The notes: generated by a model not told the origin, from the letters alone. A DNA stretch of 64,000 bases from Sistotremastrum niveocremeum HHB9708 (GCA_001630475.1 KV419450.1:87193-151192); one strand, 5' to 3'. Counted from the first letter of the stretch, positions 22,472-35,753 are shown. Numbers and translations are program-made.

Positions 22472-22944
22472 AAATCCCTTGAGAAATCCCGTAAATCTAG
22501 CGCATACGAAATCCATTCGAGGTACTTGTCAAATGATTTAGTATAGAGAAAGTCGTTGTCCTTCAGTATATGATCAGTATATTTTACCCAGTCCGCCGAC
22601 TCGGATAGATCGAGAAATGCATTACTAATCTTGTGCTTACGCTTTATGGGCGCTAACACGGGCGCTTACTTGCGATACACGATCGTTAGCACTGCGACGA
22701 CACTGAATTTGATTTGCCCTCCATCTGATTGGCAATTGGACCAAACGAGATGGCTATTTTCGGCAATGATGCTATGCTTCAGCGTAGACCTCGCTATATA
22801 CGGTCAACTCCGAGTCATCGACCTCGTCGTTCTTCGGCCACCCTTTAGGGTGACGCGTATGTTTACTCAGCGACTTTCGAGGTATCGAGCGAATATAAGT
22901 AGCAAAGGACATGCTACCCCACTATATCCTTCATCATCCCTTAC
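22472..22944. other. Intergenic with SDR3 promoter
   Basis: About 470 bp. TATAAG at 22894-22899 is 46 bp before the next start codon. No other feature was recognised. Confidence 0.45.
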
Positions 22945-24077
22945 ATGTCTGTCCCTGCTGAAGACCTTCCTGTTACCCATCATCACGAGTACGAATTGAC
23001 TCAATCCTTCTGCCGTTGATCTCTGACCTTTTTCCAGTGTCTATCCCGCGATCGACCCTAGCGCACATTTTCAAAACCAGACTTACAAGGGCAAAGTTGT
23101 CTTGATCACTGGTTCCTCGCGTGGTATCGGTCAGGAGGTTGCCCTATTCTATGCGCGTGCTGGGGCGACTGTTGTACTCGTCGCACGTCAACAGAGCACG
23201 CTTGATGCCGTTCGGGATGTTATAGTCAAGGAAGTCCGGACAGCCACCTTGGCAAGCTTCGTCGCAGACGTCACCAAGACTACGCAAGTTCAGGCAGCGG
23301 TAGAAGGAGCAGTGAAGAAGTTCGGGAAGCTGGACATCGTGTTAGCCAACGCCGGGACGATTAATGAGATGAAGAAACGTGAGTTCATGTGTGCATCTGA
23401 ACTCCGCGGCTAACGATGCTTTATGATTATCAGCATTCACAGAGAACGATCCGGACGAGTGGTGGAACACTATCGAAGTAAATGTTCGTGGCGTATACAA
23501 TGTAGCCCAGTGAGTAGCCACCTCATATCCGTTTTCTCCACCTGATAGTCTATCAGCTACGCTTTGCCGCATCTCGACAAGACTTCCGGATACTTCCTGA
23601 TCACTTCCTCCGTGGCTGCCCAATTCCGATTCCCTAACAGCAGTGCTTACCAATTGTCCAAGCATGCGGTCGGAAGATTGAATGAATTCATCAAGCTAGG
23701 TCAATATCTCACTTCATTTCCCTTTGCTTTCAATTTACCTAATTGTCCCGAATAGAGCATCCCAAAGTCAAAACCATTGCAGTTCACCCCGGCGGCATCA
23801 TGACGAAGTTGGCAGACCTTGTACCCGAGATCCATCAGCTCCTCGTCGATACGTTGCAACTTCCGGCTGCTACCATCCTTCAGCTGACATCTGGAAAATA
23901 CGACTGGTTCTCTGGAAGGTGTGTTCTGTTTGGTCATGACATTGACACACCTGCTAAATTGGATTTCTAAGATTTGTGTCGTCGAACTGGGATTTGGGCG
24001 AGGTAGAAAGCCAGTTCAAGGAGAAAATCCTTGCTGAGGATGCTCTTGTAAGCCGACTGGCTATACCACAAGCTTGA
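22945..24077 (+). CDS. Short-chain dehydrogenase/reductase, cluster copy 3
   Basis: Six exons starting MSVPAEDLPVTHHHDVYPAIDP. Motifs are TGSSRGIGQEVALFYARAGA, VLVARQQ, FVADVTKT, VLANAGT, ENDPDEWWNTIEVNVRGVYN, YFLITSSVAAQ and SAYQLSKHAVGRLNEF. The C-terminal part is EHPKVKTIAVHPGGIMTKLADLVPEI, LQLPAATILQLTSGKYDWFSG, SSNWDLGEVESQF, and it ends SRLAIPQA. It is most similar by eye to copy 4, including the PEIH..LVDTLQLPAAT segment, which suggests the latest duplication in the array. Same predicted NADP(H)-dependent oxidoreductase role, substrate unknown. Confidence 0.9.
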
Positions 24078-24538
24078 AGAAGCGTGTAGCAATGTGATGA
24101 CGATAAAGGCCGGTGCGGAGAGGATCGTTTTGGTTGTAACCATCTATATATTCATGTTGATGTTGGAAAAGCATTTCTTCTAAATTCCATTCATCGATAT
24201 GTTGCCAATGACCTGCAGTTTGTCTTCAACTTGCGAATCCTCAGGGATCATTGCATACGCGCTCGTCGGATCCACTGGACTGGTAGCCGCGCGACGCCGC
24301 TTTCCATGGCAAGTTCTCAAAGCCCTCAACCTTGCATCGACATTCGTCCGGATACAAACCTCGTTGATTCCGAATGGGACCAAATTTGCAAAATGACTCC
24401 CGAACACCCTATCCGCGCAGCAAGTCCTCGATCAAGCTATCGGGCTGACGCGTTCGATCAGGTCATCGACTCGGCCGGCATCGAAGAAAAGTCTGCTATA
24501 AGGACTGCGCTTTATTCGACGCTTGAGCACATCGAATC
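24078..24538. other. Intergenic with SDR4 promoter
   Basis: About 460 bp. TATAAGG at 24497-24503 is 42 bp before the start of copy 4. A plus-strand open frame of over 100 codons here runs into the promoter and has no motif, so it was not called. Confidence 0.45.
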
Positions 24539-25680
24539 ATGTCCATCCCTCGTGAAGATCTTCCTGTAACAGAGCGTCATGAGTATGGTCGTTTAATCCC
24601 AATGCATTCCAGGCTTTGATTATATTTTTTCCAGCGTCTACCCTGCAATTGATCCTCAGCCACACTTCGATAATCAGACATATCGAGACAAAGTCGTCTT
24701 GATCACCGGCTCATCGCGAGGCATCGGTCAAGAAATTGCTTTATTTTATGCAAAGTCTGGTGCGATTGTCGTCCTTGTTGCTAGACAGCAGGATACTCTG
24801 GATGAAGTCAAAAATGCTATCGCGAAGGACGTTCCAGCGGCGACCATAGCGACTTTCGTTGCTGACGTGAAGAATACGAAGGAAGTTCAGGCGGCAGTCG
24901 AAGGGGCAGTCGAGAAATTTGGAAAGTTAGACATCGTGTTTGCGAATGCTGGAAAGGGCAATGAATGGAAGAAACGTACGTTCGACTTACTTCAGCTCAG
25001 TCTTTCGGATTGTTGAACGAATCGCAGCGTTCACGGAATGCGACCCGGACGACTGGTGGAGCACCATGGAGGTCAATGTTCGTGGGGTGTATAATGCCGC
25101 CCAGTACGTCTCGTCTGTATGTCTTCCGACATTCCTCACATTTCTCCGTCAGCTACTCTTTGCCACACCTTGACAAAACCGGGGGCTACTTCATCATAAC
25201 TTCCTCTGTCGGAGCACAGATGCGCCGACCTTTTGGAAGCGCGTACGAGCTCTCAAAGCACACCCTCGGCAGATTGAACGAGTTCATCAAGATAGGTATA
25301 GCCATTTAAATCCTTGCTTACGATTCTTAGTGCTAATAACTTTCCTCGCAGAACATCCCCAAGTCAAGAGCATGGCCGTACATCCGGGAGGCATCCTCAC
25401 GAAGTTGGCAGATCTCGTGCCTGAGATACATAAATATCTCGTAGACACCTTACAACTTCCAGCCGCTACGATGCTTCAGCTGACATCTGGAAAATATGAC
25501 TGGTTCTCGGGAAGGTGACGTCCATTCTTCCCATTTCCCCTCTCCGGCGTCACTCACACTTGCGGTTCAAATATAGATTCGTGTCGGCCAACTGGGATTT
25601 GGCAGAAGTCGAAGGAAAGTACAAAGAAAAGATACTCGCAGAAGAAGCTCTTGTCAGTCGACTGGCGATCCCGGCGTAAG
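24539..25680 (+). CDS. Short-chain dehydrogenase/reductase, cluster copy 4
   Basis: Six exons starting MSIPREDLPVTERHDVYPAIDP. Motifs are TGSSRGIGQEIALFYAKSGA, VLVARQQ, FVADVKNT, VFANAGKG, ECDPDDWWSTMEVNVRGVYN, LPHLDKTGGYFIITSSVGAQ and SAYELSKHTLGRLNEF. The C-terminus has VHPGGILTKLADLVPEI, LQLPAATMLQLTSGKYDWFSG, SANWDLAEVEGKYKEK and ends SRLAIPA. All catalytic positions of a classical SDR are present. It is a close sister of copy 3, directly upstream on the same strand. Confidence 0.9.
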
Positions 25681-26121
25681 GAAGCCATTCTATACGTCGA
25701 ATAGAATACATGGAATTTCAGTATAACATGCATCTTCAATGATTCTTCATCAGCCTGCAACATCTTCTGCTCGTCAATGCACAGATTTTGTCCTGAATTT
25801 GGGCTTCTTTGCGCTTGAACGATTTCCCGACGTCCCTGCTTCGATGACGAGATGATTTGTCAGCAACAACCTAGCTTACCGAGCAGGACGCGCCAGCTCT
25901 TTGCCGCATTCGGCACTGATACGGAACGCCATCTTGCTATAACTTTTTCTTGTAATCAACGCTCTGCACGGGGGCCATTTCACAAGAAATGTCATTCAAG
26001 ATTATGTAGATCGGAGACTCTTTCCGCACACACTTGTACATTCGAAGGATCGATTTTGGAGGGTGTCAGAACGGCTATAAAGCGACGGCTCATCTGAGCC
26101 TACCAGCATCGTCGAATTGCC
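25681..26121. other. Intergenic with SDR5 promoter
   Basis: About 440 bp. TATAAAG at 26076-26082 is 46 bp before the start of copy 5. Nothing else was recognised. Confidence 0.45.
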
Positions 26122-27252
26122 ATGTCGGTCCCCTCAGAAGACCTCCCTGTGACTCCTAGACACGAGTACGTTGCTCACTTCTCTATATTCCCTGGTGATT
26201 TCTGAAGACCCTCTTGATTAGCATTTATCCCGGAATCGATCCTACGCCTCACTTCAAAAACCAGACGTACAAGAATAAAATCGTCCTCGTCACCGGTTCC
26301 TCGAGAGGCATCGGAGAAGAGATCGCGGTGTATTACGGTCGGGCAGGAGCAACATTAGCTTTAGTCGCTCGTCAGCAGAGCGCGCTCGATGCAGTTCGAG
26401 AGACCATATTGAAAGAGGTGCCCGGTGCCGTCGTGGAGACCCTCATCGCAGACGTCACCAAAACGACGGACGTGAAGAACGTGGTGGATGAAGCAATTTC
26501 AAAGTTCGGGAGATTGGATATTGTCGTCGCCAATGCGGGCAAGGCAGATCCATGGGATAAACGTGAGTCGTTCAAAGCTGTCCTCATCGTAATCGAACTT
26601 AAATTTAATTCTAGCATTCACGGAGACCGACCCAGATAACTGGTGGAATACTATCGAAGTGAACTTGAGAGGGGTCTATAATATCGCACAGTAAGTTCCC
26701 TTCCCTCAAACTGTCGCCATATCTTTCTCTTACCGAAAATAAGTTATGCTTTGCCGCATCTTGACTTGACCTCCGGCTACTTCATCATCACGTCCTCTAG
26801 AGGCGCTCAAAATCGGCGTCCCAACGCCAGTGCTTATGCTATATCGAAACATGCCGTCGGAAGGCTCAACGAATTTATCAAACTCGGTACGTCAAATCTT
26901 CTTGCGATGATGAATTGTGGCTGAATTGGTATAGAACACCCCAAGGTCAAAACGATGGCTATGCACCCGGGTAGTATCAAGACAGCGATGGCCGTGACGA
27001 ACCCCGGGCTGGCCCATTTCTTGATCGACACGCCTCAGTTGCCCGCGGGCACTATTCTACAGCTTACTTCTGGCAGATACGACTGGTTTTCGGGGAGGTT
27101 CGTGGTATCCTATCGTCCTAAATGCCAATCTCACGGCTCATCTTATCAGATATGTTTCTGCTAATTGGGACTTGGAGGAAGTGGAACGTGATTGGAAGGA
27201 GAAGATCATCGCTTCCGAGGCCTTAGTTAGCCGGCTAGCTATTCCGTCGTAA
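26122..27252 (+). CDS. Short-chain dehydrogenase/reductase, cluster copy 5
   Basis: Six exons starting MSVPSEDLPVTPRHDIYPGIDPTPHFKNQTYKNK. Motifs are TGSSRGIGEEIAVYYGRAGA, LVARQQSALDAV, LIADVTKT, VVANAGKADPWDK, ETDPDNWWNTIEVNLRGVYNIAH, YFIITSSRGAQ and SAYAISKHAVGRLNEF. The C-terminus has HPGSIKTAMAVTNPGLAHFLID, LPAGTILQLTSGRYDWFSG, SANWDLEEVERDWKEK and ends SRLAIPS. The HPGSIKTAM segment is closer to copies 6 and 7 than to 3 and 4, so the lineages on either side of the ABC transporter are related. It is the last gene of the five-gene run before the ABM pair. Confidence 0.9.
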
Positions 27253-27648
27253 AATAATTCGGAGGTTGGCTCAGCAAGCCTGAATGCAATATTTTGGCAT
27301 TTCCGTAATGCGTTCGTTTTGTGCCCTACACATGTCGCCGATAAATCAGAGACGTTTTGAATCCTCGGTCCGCTCAAGCTTAGCGTAGCTCAAGCCCTGG
27401 CTTTTTTGCTCTTCTTCTCACCTATTTCTGTCATCGTTGTTTACGTTCATCTAGCGCCGGCTTGCGTCGCAGTCCCGAGATAAGGTGGCGATTTTCTCAT
27501 ATTCATTAACTCACATTGGGATTTAACTCAGCGCTTTACCAAATCAGTAGGTCAAATCCCCACTACTCGTTGTATAAGACCTTGACCCAGGAGCTAGGAG
27601 CGATGCTACCGTTACCTCTCAACAAACACGCCGCGTTCCACGTTCATC
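27253..27648. other. Intergenic between SDR5 and first ABM gene
   Basis: About 400 bp, with TATAAG at 27573-27578, 71 bp before the ABM1 start. No gene was recognised. Confidence 0.4.
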
Positions 27649-28157
27649 ATGAGTACCAACCCAGTCAATATTGCCAGTCGCATCATCTCCGTCGCACAAG
27701 TGAGTGCACCTCGTTCGAGGTCCCGTTCTTTCAGTGAACAATGCGAACAAGTGTTCTGACCCCTGAGCTCTCATAACAGGCCGAGGTTTTACCCGGGAAA
27801 GAAACGGAGGTCGTCAAGCACCTTGAAGCGATCCGAGCAGCTGCATTGTCAGAAGCAGAACCAGGTTGCTATACGTATCGCGTTATGCGGTACGGGACGA
27901 GATTTTTGGTCTTTGAAGAGTACGTTCTATCCCTCATACTCAACGATCAAACTGCATGCAACTTCTTATGACTGGTCAGATATGAGAACCTTGAAGCGTT
28001 GAAGCAACACACAGATGGTGCTCCATTCCAGACCTTTGCCTCGGATATATCAAACATGCTCGTAGGGGTGAGTCTGTTCGGATAATATTCAGTTGTATAT
28101 TCGAGACTAGTGTCTATTTAGGGGGAAATCAAATTGAACTTCTACTCCGCGCTTTAA
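27649..28157 (+). CDS. ABM-fold small protein 1 (antibiotic biosynthesis monooxygenase family)
   Basis: Four exons encode about 105 residues: MSTNPVNIASRIISVAQ, then AEVLPGKETEVVKHLEAIRAAA, EAEPGCYTYRVMRYGTRFLVFEE, YENLEALKQHTDGAPFQTF and a tail GEIKLNFYSAL. The pattern (strand, helix, EPGC.TYR, strand, FEEY, helix with H, short C-terminal strand) is that of the dimeric alpha/beta-barrel ABM fold. Members include cofactor-free quinol monooxygenases such as YgiN and anthrone oxygenases; others have no known enzyme activity. Intron positions (after VAQ, inside EEY, before the tail) are the same in all four copies in the window. It lies directly after the SDR array on the same strand. Confidence 0.82.
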
Positions 28158-28693
28158 TTCCCTTATAAATGCACGAGGAGAGTGGGAGCATGTCGCCAAA
28201 GCCTTGACCCACTGTGATGAGAGCAATGATGAGAGCATGATTTCTTGATAGTCGGCAGTGTATGAAACGGAATTTCTTATGATTTTTGTCGAATGAGTCT
28301 CGCCATTTCGATATCTGGGACTCTCCTGCGAATACTTTCTTAAAAAGAATGCGCTATCGACCGAGGCAATCGAGGTTCGAACGTTTGAGAGCGCAGCCGC
28401 CGTATCTCCGTTAACGCCGCACCTTTCTCCTCCGTCCATCCAATCCAGCAGGATGATATTGGATCAACGTCTCTTCCACGAAGCTCTTCAAATACCATAA
28501 ATTTGAGCGCTATGGTCAATGATCGCAGTTAGGCTTGACCCGGAGTCGGCTGCAAGAAGTCCGTCTTATCAACAGATCATCGTGTCAACGCAATCGATCC
28601 CTTGAACGCCCTATAGCACGCTAATCCGGTCCCAAAGCCTTCCAACTTAAGTATCTCGGGCTCTTGACACTTCTCCCTCTGAAATCCTCGAAA
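28158..28693. other. Intergenic between ABM1 and ABM2
   Basis: About 540 bp without a recognised gene. A minus-strand open frame of 110 codons here has no motif and was judged chance. Confidence 0.4.
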
Positions 28694-29167
28694 ATGAGTA
28701 CGGATCCCACAGCGATCAAATCAGGTCGGATCATCCTGGTCGCACAAGTGAGCGTGTACCGATCGATCTGAAAGCCATAATTCTCACAGGAAAATAGGTA
28801 GAAGCATTGCAGGAGAAGGTCACTGCAGTCGCCAGTCATCTGAAAGCAATCCAGGCTAGAGCGCTCTCCCCCGAGGAGCCGGGATGCTATACCTATCGGG
28901 TTGTGCAATATGAGACTAAATTTCTGGTATTCGAGGAGTGAGTAATCTTAAACTGATCACTGGAGTCGTTCTCATCTTGGAGTAGGTATGAGAATGTCGA
29001 GGCATTCAAGCATCACGAAAACGGGGCTCCATTCCAAACGTTCGCCGCAGATTTGTCCAATCTCATCGTCGGTCCTGGGGTAAGCGCAAACAACATTGCA
29101 TCCCATATCGACAATCTAATTCCGACATCAGGCAAACATCGACATAGGTTTCTACAGTGAAATCTGA
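28694..29167 (+). CDS. ABM-fold small protein 2
   Basis: Four exons starting MSTDPTAIKSGRIILVAQ, then VEALQEKVTAVASHLKAIQARAL, EEPGCYTYRVVQYETKFLVFEE, YENVEAFKHHENGAPFQTFAADLSNLIVG and ANIDIGFYSEI. It has the same fold and exon structure as the other three copies. The GAPFQTFA.D.SN segment groups it with ABM1. The usual PGKE after the first strand is changed to QEKV. Its stop codon lies only about 100 bp from the stop codon of the minus-strand ABC transporter, so the two are convergent. The role is inferred as in ABM1; the substrate is unknown. Confidence 0.82.
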
Positions 29168-29269
29168 TTGTTGTGATAAAACGTGGATACTGTCGATGTG
29201 CTTGTCACCATTCATAACCCCAATTGAAGCGTTCGTGTTGTAGTGATCTAGGGCTCGATACTACGTCGC

Positions 29270-32200
29270 TTAGGCTTCCGACCCTTTTCTGGCTGCCTCC
29301 TCCAGTCTTTGATACATCCCACTCTTCAAACACATATTCCTGAAGATCCCGCCCTCTTTCCTGATCAAGTTATACGGCGTATCGAATTCCGCCATCCGGC
29401 CTTGATCCAAGATGATTAGTCGATCGTAATCAATAATCGTCCATAAGCGATGTGCGACTATCATGCGAGCAAATACCCCATTAGCGGTCGAAGAGACGGA
29501 TGAGACGAAATCCGTACTTGTTATCACCAAAGCACCACGAAACTCTTCGCGGATGGTCACTTGGATCTTCTGATCTGTCTCGAAGTCGATGCTGCTTGTA
29601 GCCTAAAGAAAGATCCATCAGTTATCCCTTAGATAACACAGCATAATGTGACATGCCTCGTCAAGAATTACGATCGAGCTTTGTCGAAGAAGAGCTTTTG
29701 CAAGTGCTACGAGCTGACGCTGTCCTTGAGATAAGTTGGCTCCTCTAGCAGAGATCTTGGTGTCGAGCGTTATGGAGGCGAGAGATTCCGAAGGCTGAGA
29801 GGGCGATAGCATAGCCCTTAATTTATCATCTGGAACGAGAGGCGTCGCACGGGAGCCTGAGTCCGACATTGACGGAATCATATGTACACGGGATAAAACG
29901 TCTAAGTATTCTGCATCCGTAAAGTCGCCTAGAGCCTTGATCAGCACGATCTCAAAAACTGTCATCGATGATGAGCTCGCCGAAAGGATCGAGATTCTCT
30001 CGGACATTCCCCGCAAACAGAACTTGAAGTGGTGTTAGAGCACGAACAGAAAGAACATTATAATCATTGGTTCTCACCGGCATCCTGAGGTATGAAGGTC
30101 TGAGAGAAAGCGTCAGTTGTCGCATTGAGAGGGACACGCATTTTAGTAACGTACAAGCTTGGATCTGAGATCGGACAACCCGATACTCGTTATATCGATT
30201 CCGTCTATTTTAATCGATCCTCGATGAGGATCTACCTGGACTTCTCGTCAGCGATTATTATAAATAGGACTCACGAACGAATCCCCTTACAAATCTCAAC
30301 AAGCTCTTAACCAAAGTTGACTTCCCACTCCCCGTCCTGCCTAATAGCCCTATCCTCTCTCCTGCACGAAGCGCGAATGATACGCCATTGATGACCGAAG
30401 GCAATTCAGGCGCATATCGGATTTCAAGATCTCGAACTTCGAGCATCGGATTCTTCGTCGTCTTCGAAGGCCAATATGCCGGCGGTCTGATGGACTGAAT
30501 GTCAGGAAGCGGGTCTTGAGGTATGTGGAGGTATTCGACGACCCGTTCGACGGCGTTCATGTTAAATTCAAGGTTCATGTATGCTCTGAGAGTCGTCTTA
30601 GCGTGAGGACAAGACACTGGGTTGAATAAGCTTACCGGGAGGCCCAATAGACTGAATGCGTAAAAGTCATAGCTGCGGAAGCATAAGGTTCAGATTGAGG
30701 CCACTGCGTATTGCTACAATCCTCACCGCAAGTAATGGTGATGCCTGCTAAACCCACAGGAACTCCTCCCGCTATTGCCATCAGAGTAGTAACCAATATG
30801 GTCACCGCGCCAAGGCTACGTTTTCCTCAGCATTTCCAAATTACAAAAAAGGAGGCCGTACATATCATAGTTCACGAGGAGCCATCGGTTTCTGCGTCAG
30901 ACGTTAGACATCGCAGTGGGCGTTCAAGAGCATAGGCGTACGCCATCCAACGTGCATAATATAGCTAGGGTCGAGACATCGAACTCAGTTGGCGCAATAA
31001 AGAAATGTGTTTAACGTACTTTACCCCAAGCATCGACCTTCTCAAACATTTCCTCTGAAAATCTCTGTTCGGCAGAGAACGCTCGAACGGTCACAATCCC
31101 ATCCAGCAGCTCCAAAAAACCTTGAAATAGAGGGGACTTGTTCGTCGATTCCATTCTCCTCAGATCGCGTGCTGTATTAAGATAAGAAGTCGCAATCTTA
31201 ACAAAAATACACCCAATGAAGAACGCTGGGACAAGAAAAGGAGGGAATACAACACTGATAGTCACCACGGCTGATACTACCGTAGCCACGTTAGCTAGAA
31301 GTTTGTGGAGAGCTGGAATGATCGATTTGTCGATAGATGTCATGTCGGTTGAAAACCGGGACAATATCCGTCCCGCGGGTGTTGTATCGTGGAATTGTAC
31401 CGTAGCGTTCATGACTGAGGAAAGGAGTTGGGTGAATAGGGCACGTGAAGCGCGGATCCCTCCACGGATTTGGATCACTTTGGATATGAGACTCATCAGT
31501 TCACCGAGGAGTCCTAAAGCGCCATAGATTCCAACGTAAAAGAGGGGATAGCTGGCCGCTGATGGCAGAGAAATCCCGACACGGATGTTGGAGGGTACCC
31601 CTGTCTCCTTGTATGAGTTTTCATGACGCCGCTCATTGTTAGAATTAAGACTTTGAAAGGCGGGACGTTCTCCGGAGGAGTCGTGAAGCCTATACGCCTG
31701 CGAGATGTTAATAAGCGACTGTTATGTAATGAGTGATCAACACGTACATCGCTCCAGGCCTCGATCCAGAACTGAGTCAAAATTTCACAGATCTTTGCAA
31801 GGCAGAGGCAAAGGATCAACCCTACCCACGTCCAATATAATCTACCACTCGTCGATTAAAATCTCCCAAGCTGAAATCATCCACAGGACTTACGCAGCGG
31901 ATACATAAGCCTTGTAAACTCTCCACTCGACCGATCCAGTCTGTTGGACCACTTCTCTGTCTGCCGCCTTTGCTTTGAATCTTGTCCTGTTGGTTTCCGA
32001 CTCTTGCATGATGACCGCTGCATCAAGTGTAGCATCGGATGCAATCCCCAGATCCCTTTGCCCGCCACTCATGCCGCTCATTGCTCCTAGTTCTTCTTCA
32101 ATGCGGTCCCCTTTGTCAGCAGGAATGCTGAACACATTCCCCCCAAGTGCGTTCTTCCCCTCCAACTCCTTCACATATCCCTGATTCTCGATCCTACCCT

Positions 32201-35200
32201 CCTTCATCCTCACAAAATATTCACTTGTAGGGAGCACGAGATCCACGTGATGCGTCACAAGCACCTAAACACCCATTAGCTTACTAAAAAAGAGAATAAA
32301 CCCTGGAGGAAGAAAACACACAACAGTTCGATCCTTAAGGAGTGCTCCTTGCAAGACATCAACATACAGCGCTCTTGCGACACTTGCATCGACAGCGCTC
32401 AATGGATCATCCAACAACACCCATTTGCTACTCGAGTAAACCGCCCTTGCAAGACCCAGCCGGCCTTTCTGTCCTCCGCTCAATTGCACACCTCGATCAC
32501 CGACTATTGTGGCATCTCCTTCGGGAAGATGACGTAGATCATGGAGAAGCGCGCACGATTTCAGAACGGCATCGTAGCGAGATTGATTGAAGGGGGACCC
32601 GAATAGAATGTTTTGGCGTATAGAGATATGCTGGAGGTAAGGTTGTTGCGCAGCATAGGAAAGCGACTGCGTCAAGGGACTCGAAAGCGTCTTGGATGGT
32701 TGTTTATTGAGTAGGATACGGGATTCGAGTCCGTTTGAGGATGGTATGGTTGTCATTTCTCCCAGGAGAGCCATCTGTGAGAAAGACGATTGATGATTAA
32801 TGGACTATGTCGGAAGAATAACATGAGCACAAACCAATAAGGCTGATTTGCCAGAGGCGGTAGGACCAGTGACGACGGTTATTTTGCCTTCCGGAAATAC
32901 GATATTGACATCTCTCAATTCAAATCTTCTCTCTCTTTCGTTCCTATTTGTGGCGGAGTTGAACACGAATGAGGGCAAGACGGATAAAGAAGAATCTGGT
33001 TCGGAAAGGGTCTCCGATTCCACGTCCGTGACTATCGTCATCGATGCCTTAGGCGCAGTGGAAGGTGTTGGTTGCGGGCCCGTCTTCGAAGACAAGCTTA
33101 TCAGTCGCCAAGCACGCGGAAATGCCCTCAGCCACCCCATCAGCCGCTCCAGAGTCCCGGGACCCACAACCTCATGAGCATCGGCTCGGGACTGATTAAA
33201 CTCGTTCCATTTGAACCACCCGTTCATGATTCCCAAATCCACGGTAGCCTCGGCACTTTGTCTTTGATCGTGACTCTGAACTTGAATGCTGCGCTTGGAA
33301 TCCAGAATCAGAGTTGGGGTCGGGCCTTGGTCCGCAGCCGAATCTATGGCGGAGTTTAATGCCAGAGGTAAAAATCCTGGATCGACTTCCTCCTCTTCCA
33401 GAAATTGGGCAAGTCGCTCTACCGAAACTTTGATTTGAGGTATAGTCGAGAACTGATAGGGGAGGTCGATGAACGCGGACCGAATCGTACTGAAGAGAGC
33501 AACACTCTATCAGAATAGTCAGTTCCTTTATTCAAAGAAAGCAAAGGAGGGAGTAGAGGATTGGACGACGAAGGGGAAAATGTCGGAGCAGCGGATGATG
33601 GAAAGCCGACGACAGTCAACAGCCATCAAGGAGCAGATAAAAATAAGAGAGAATATAGGAAAAGGATCAAAACTGGAGATGCAACGTACTGTGAATGCAA
33701 CAGGTACTGTCAACTCTTTCCTCTCCACGAGCACAAACGACGCGAATGAAATCACGCTCATGCCAATTGGTGCGGCTGTCCAAATGAAGTCGAGGACCAT
33801 TATGGTATATCGTTCTATGACAATGCAACAGAAACAGATCGGTCTCAGCACCACGCAAAAAAAAAAAATCGAAGCGAATCAGGTCTATGACAGACAGACC
33901 TTTCGTCATAAACTTGATCTCCTGCTCCCTCATCCCCTCAATTTTGTCAGTCCATCTCCCAGGATCACCCCATCCCCACCACTTAATTCCCTTTATCGCA
34001 CCGACGACTTCGTTTACGAGGTTCATTCTATGGTCCTTCGCTTCCAGGAGATCTTCTACGAGTCCAGCGGATCGATTGGTGAGAAGGGAAGACATAGGGT
34101 AAAGTAGCATGAGTAGGGGAACGGAGGCAAACGTTGATGGACCGAGTAACCTGTTTGGATTATCTCAGGTGTTCGGCTCTCCACTCTCGAAAGAAGGGGC
34201 GTACTGGTAGAGAAACATCAAACCAAATATAATCTGCACGGGAGCGGTCTATTCAGCAACGTGTTGGCATCAGCAAACGTGGAAAAGAATTAGGAAAGTA
34301 CCCACATATAAGTCGTATACATCAGCGGCGTAGTACCCGCAAGCAACAACATCCGAGCTCATCAATTGGACTATCTTTCCGATATCTGCGCCGCCGACTT
34401 TGGATGCGTTTTCTCCTTTCTCCTCATCGTGAGTATTTGAACTCGAGGAGGTCACAACTCCCACTAGATCTTTCCGTTTCAGCGCTTTCTCGTGAACAGC
34501 ACACATTAGCTGGCTCGTAATCTTTATACACGCTCTCCCTCCGTGACAGAGTTGGTAGAGATTGGCTTGGGATTCAAGGATTCGGAATAGAAAGAGGAGA
34601 AGCGCGGATGCTGTTGCTTCGAGCATTCTTTGTCGACTGCTGCTGTCGGAGTCAACTGTGGAGGATGACGAAGACGACGGAGTCAGAGCAAGAGCGTCAA
34701 GGACTTGCTTAAGAAAGTAGGGTGATGCAAACGAAAGGAGCGCGGAGGTTATTGTGAGCACGAATGATAAAGCCAAGTCTCTTGCGTTCGCCTTCACGAT
34801 ACGTCTGAAAAGACCCTTGCTCCTACGATCGCTAGATCAGTGATGATCAAAAGGAGGGGACAGACAAGAAGTACCTAACTGAGGAGAATTTCGCGAAGAG
34901 ATGGCGTGACTGCATGCTCGGGTAGAGGGGCCATATATGGTCTTCGGTGAGTGTGATATTCAATCCCTAGATAAGGGACGCCATCTCAATCAGTCCTGGT
35001 AATATTCGACTTTGAGGACTGAAAGGACTAACGAGACGAATCAGAGGATATATCCATGAGAATGTGACCATTCCAAGGAGAGTTGTATATTCTTCTGGTG
35101 ATATGGTTTTTCCCTGTGCAATGATTCAACTCATTTCAATCCGATGCAAAAATACGAAGATGTAAACGTACGATTTCGAAAGGGTCAATGTCGTCGCCAG

Positions 35201-35753
35201 GGAGTGCAAGTGGCAAAGCCAACATCCCGCCGATCATGCCTAGCATGCATGCAAGCTCGAGAACGTTATTGCAAATGAACCAGGCATTGACGGGAATGCC
35301 GAGGATCGAGTCGTAGATGATTTGATAGGATGTAGAGATAGGGTGGAGAAAGGATAGGATGAGTGTGACGAGAAGTTTATAAGGCGGTGTGAATGGGGGA
35401 AAAGCAACCACAGAGAGGAAAATATACAGCGGTGGCGCGATTGAGGTACAATCAACGAGTGAGTAGTTACCACTCTTCGACTGGATGACGATGAAGGCCG
35501 AGCGAATGAAGAAGAGCATAGACGAAAATATGAGGATCAAGATGATGCGAGGTGGATATTTTCTTTGAGCATTGGCTTTGCCGGAGGTGACGACGAACGG
35601 TCGAAATGGTTCGTATACCTTCTGAATCCAATCTCTTAGAACGGGTGCGGAGGACAGACCTCGAACGAGGTCGAAGACGAGAAGGAAGGCGGTTGGAAGT
35701 AATTCGAGCATCGTAGTGGTACTGGTGCTAGTAGTTCCGCTTGGTGGATACAT
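29270..35753 (-). CDS. ABCC-type (MRP) full-length ABC transporter A
   Basis: A many-exon gene of about 1,400 codons with the order TMD0-like helices, TMD1, NBD1, TMD2, NBD2. The N-terminus (MLELLPTAFLLVFDLV..) has several hydrophobic helices. TMD1 includes ASPYFLKQVLDAL, DIGKIVQLMSSD and KGIKWWGWGDPGRW. NBD1 has Walker A GPTASGKSALL, signature LSGGQKGRLGLARAV and Walker B WVLLDDPLSAVDA, with Asp instead of Glu after Walker B as in ABCC NBD1. TMD2 has HDTTPAGRILSRFSTD and RRMESTNKSPLFQGF. NBD2 has GRTGSGKSTL, LSQGQRQLVALAKAL, SIVILDEA and VAHRLWTIIDYDRLIILD. ABCC pumps export amphipathic anions and glutathione or other conjugates across plasma or vacuolar membranes. The closest relative is the paralogue at 44108-50864. 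The reading was followed exon by exon at most joins and looks intact. An internal Met (MLELLPTAF) is an alternative start. Confidence 0.88.

Noticed and set aside
27500-27600. tRNA-like segment containing GGTCAAATCCC
   Set aside because: A B-box-like string is present, but no matching acceptor stem or anticodon arm could be folded around it.
28107-28439. Minus-strand 110-codon frame overlapping the end of ABM1
   Set aside because: Overlaps the well-supported last exon of ABM1 in antisense and has no motif.
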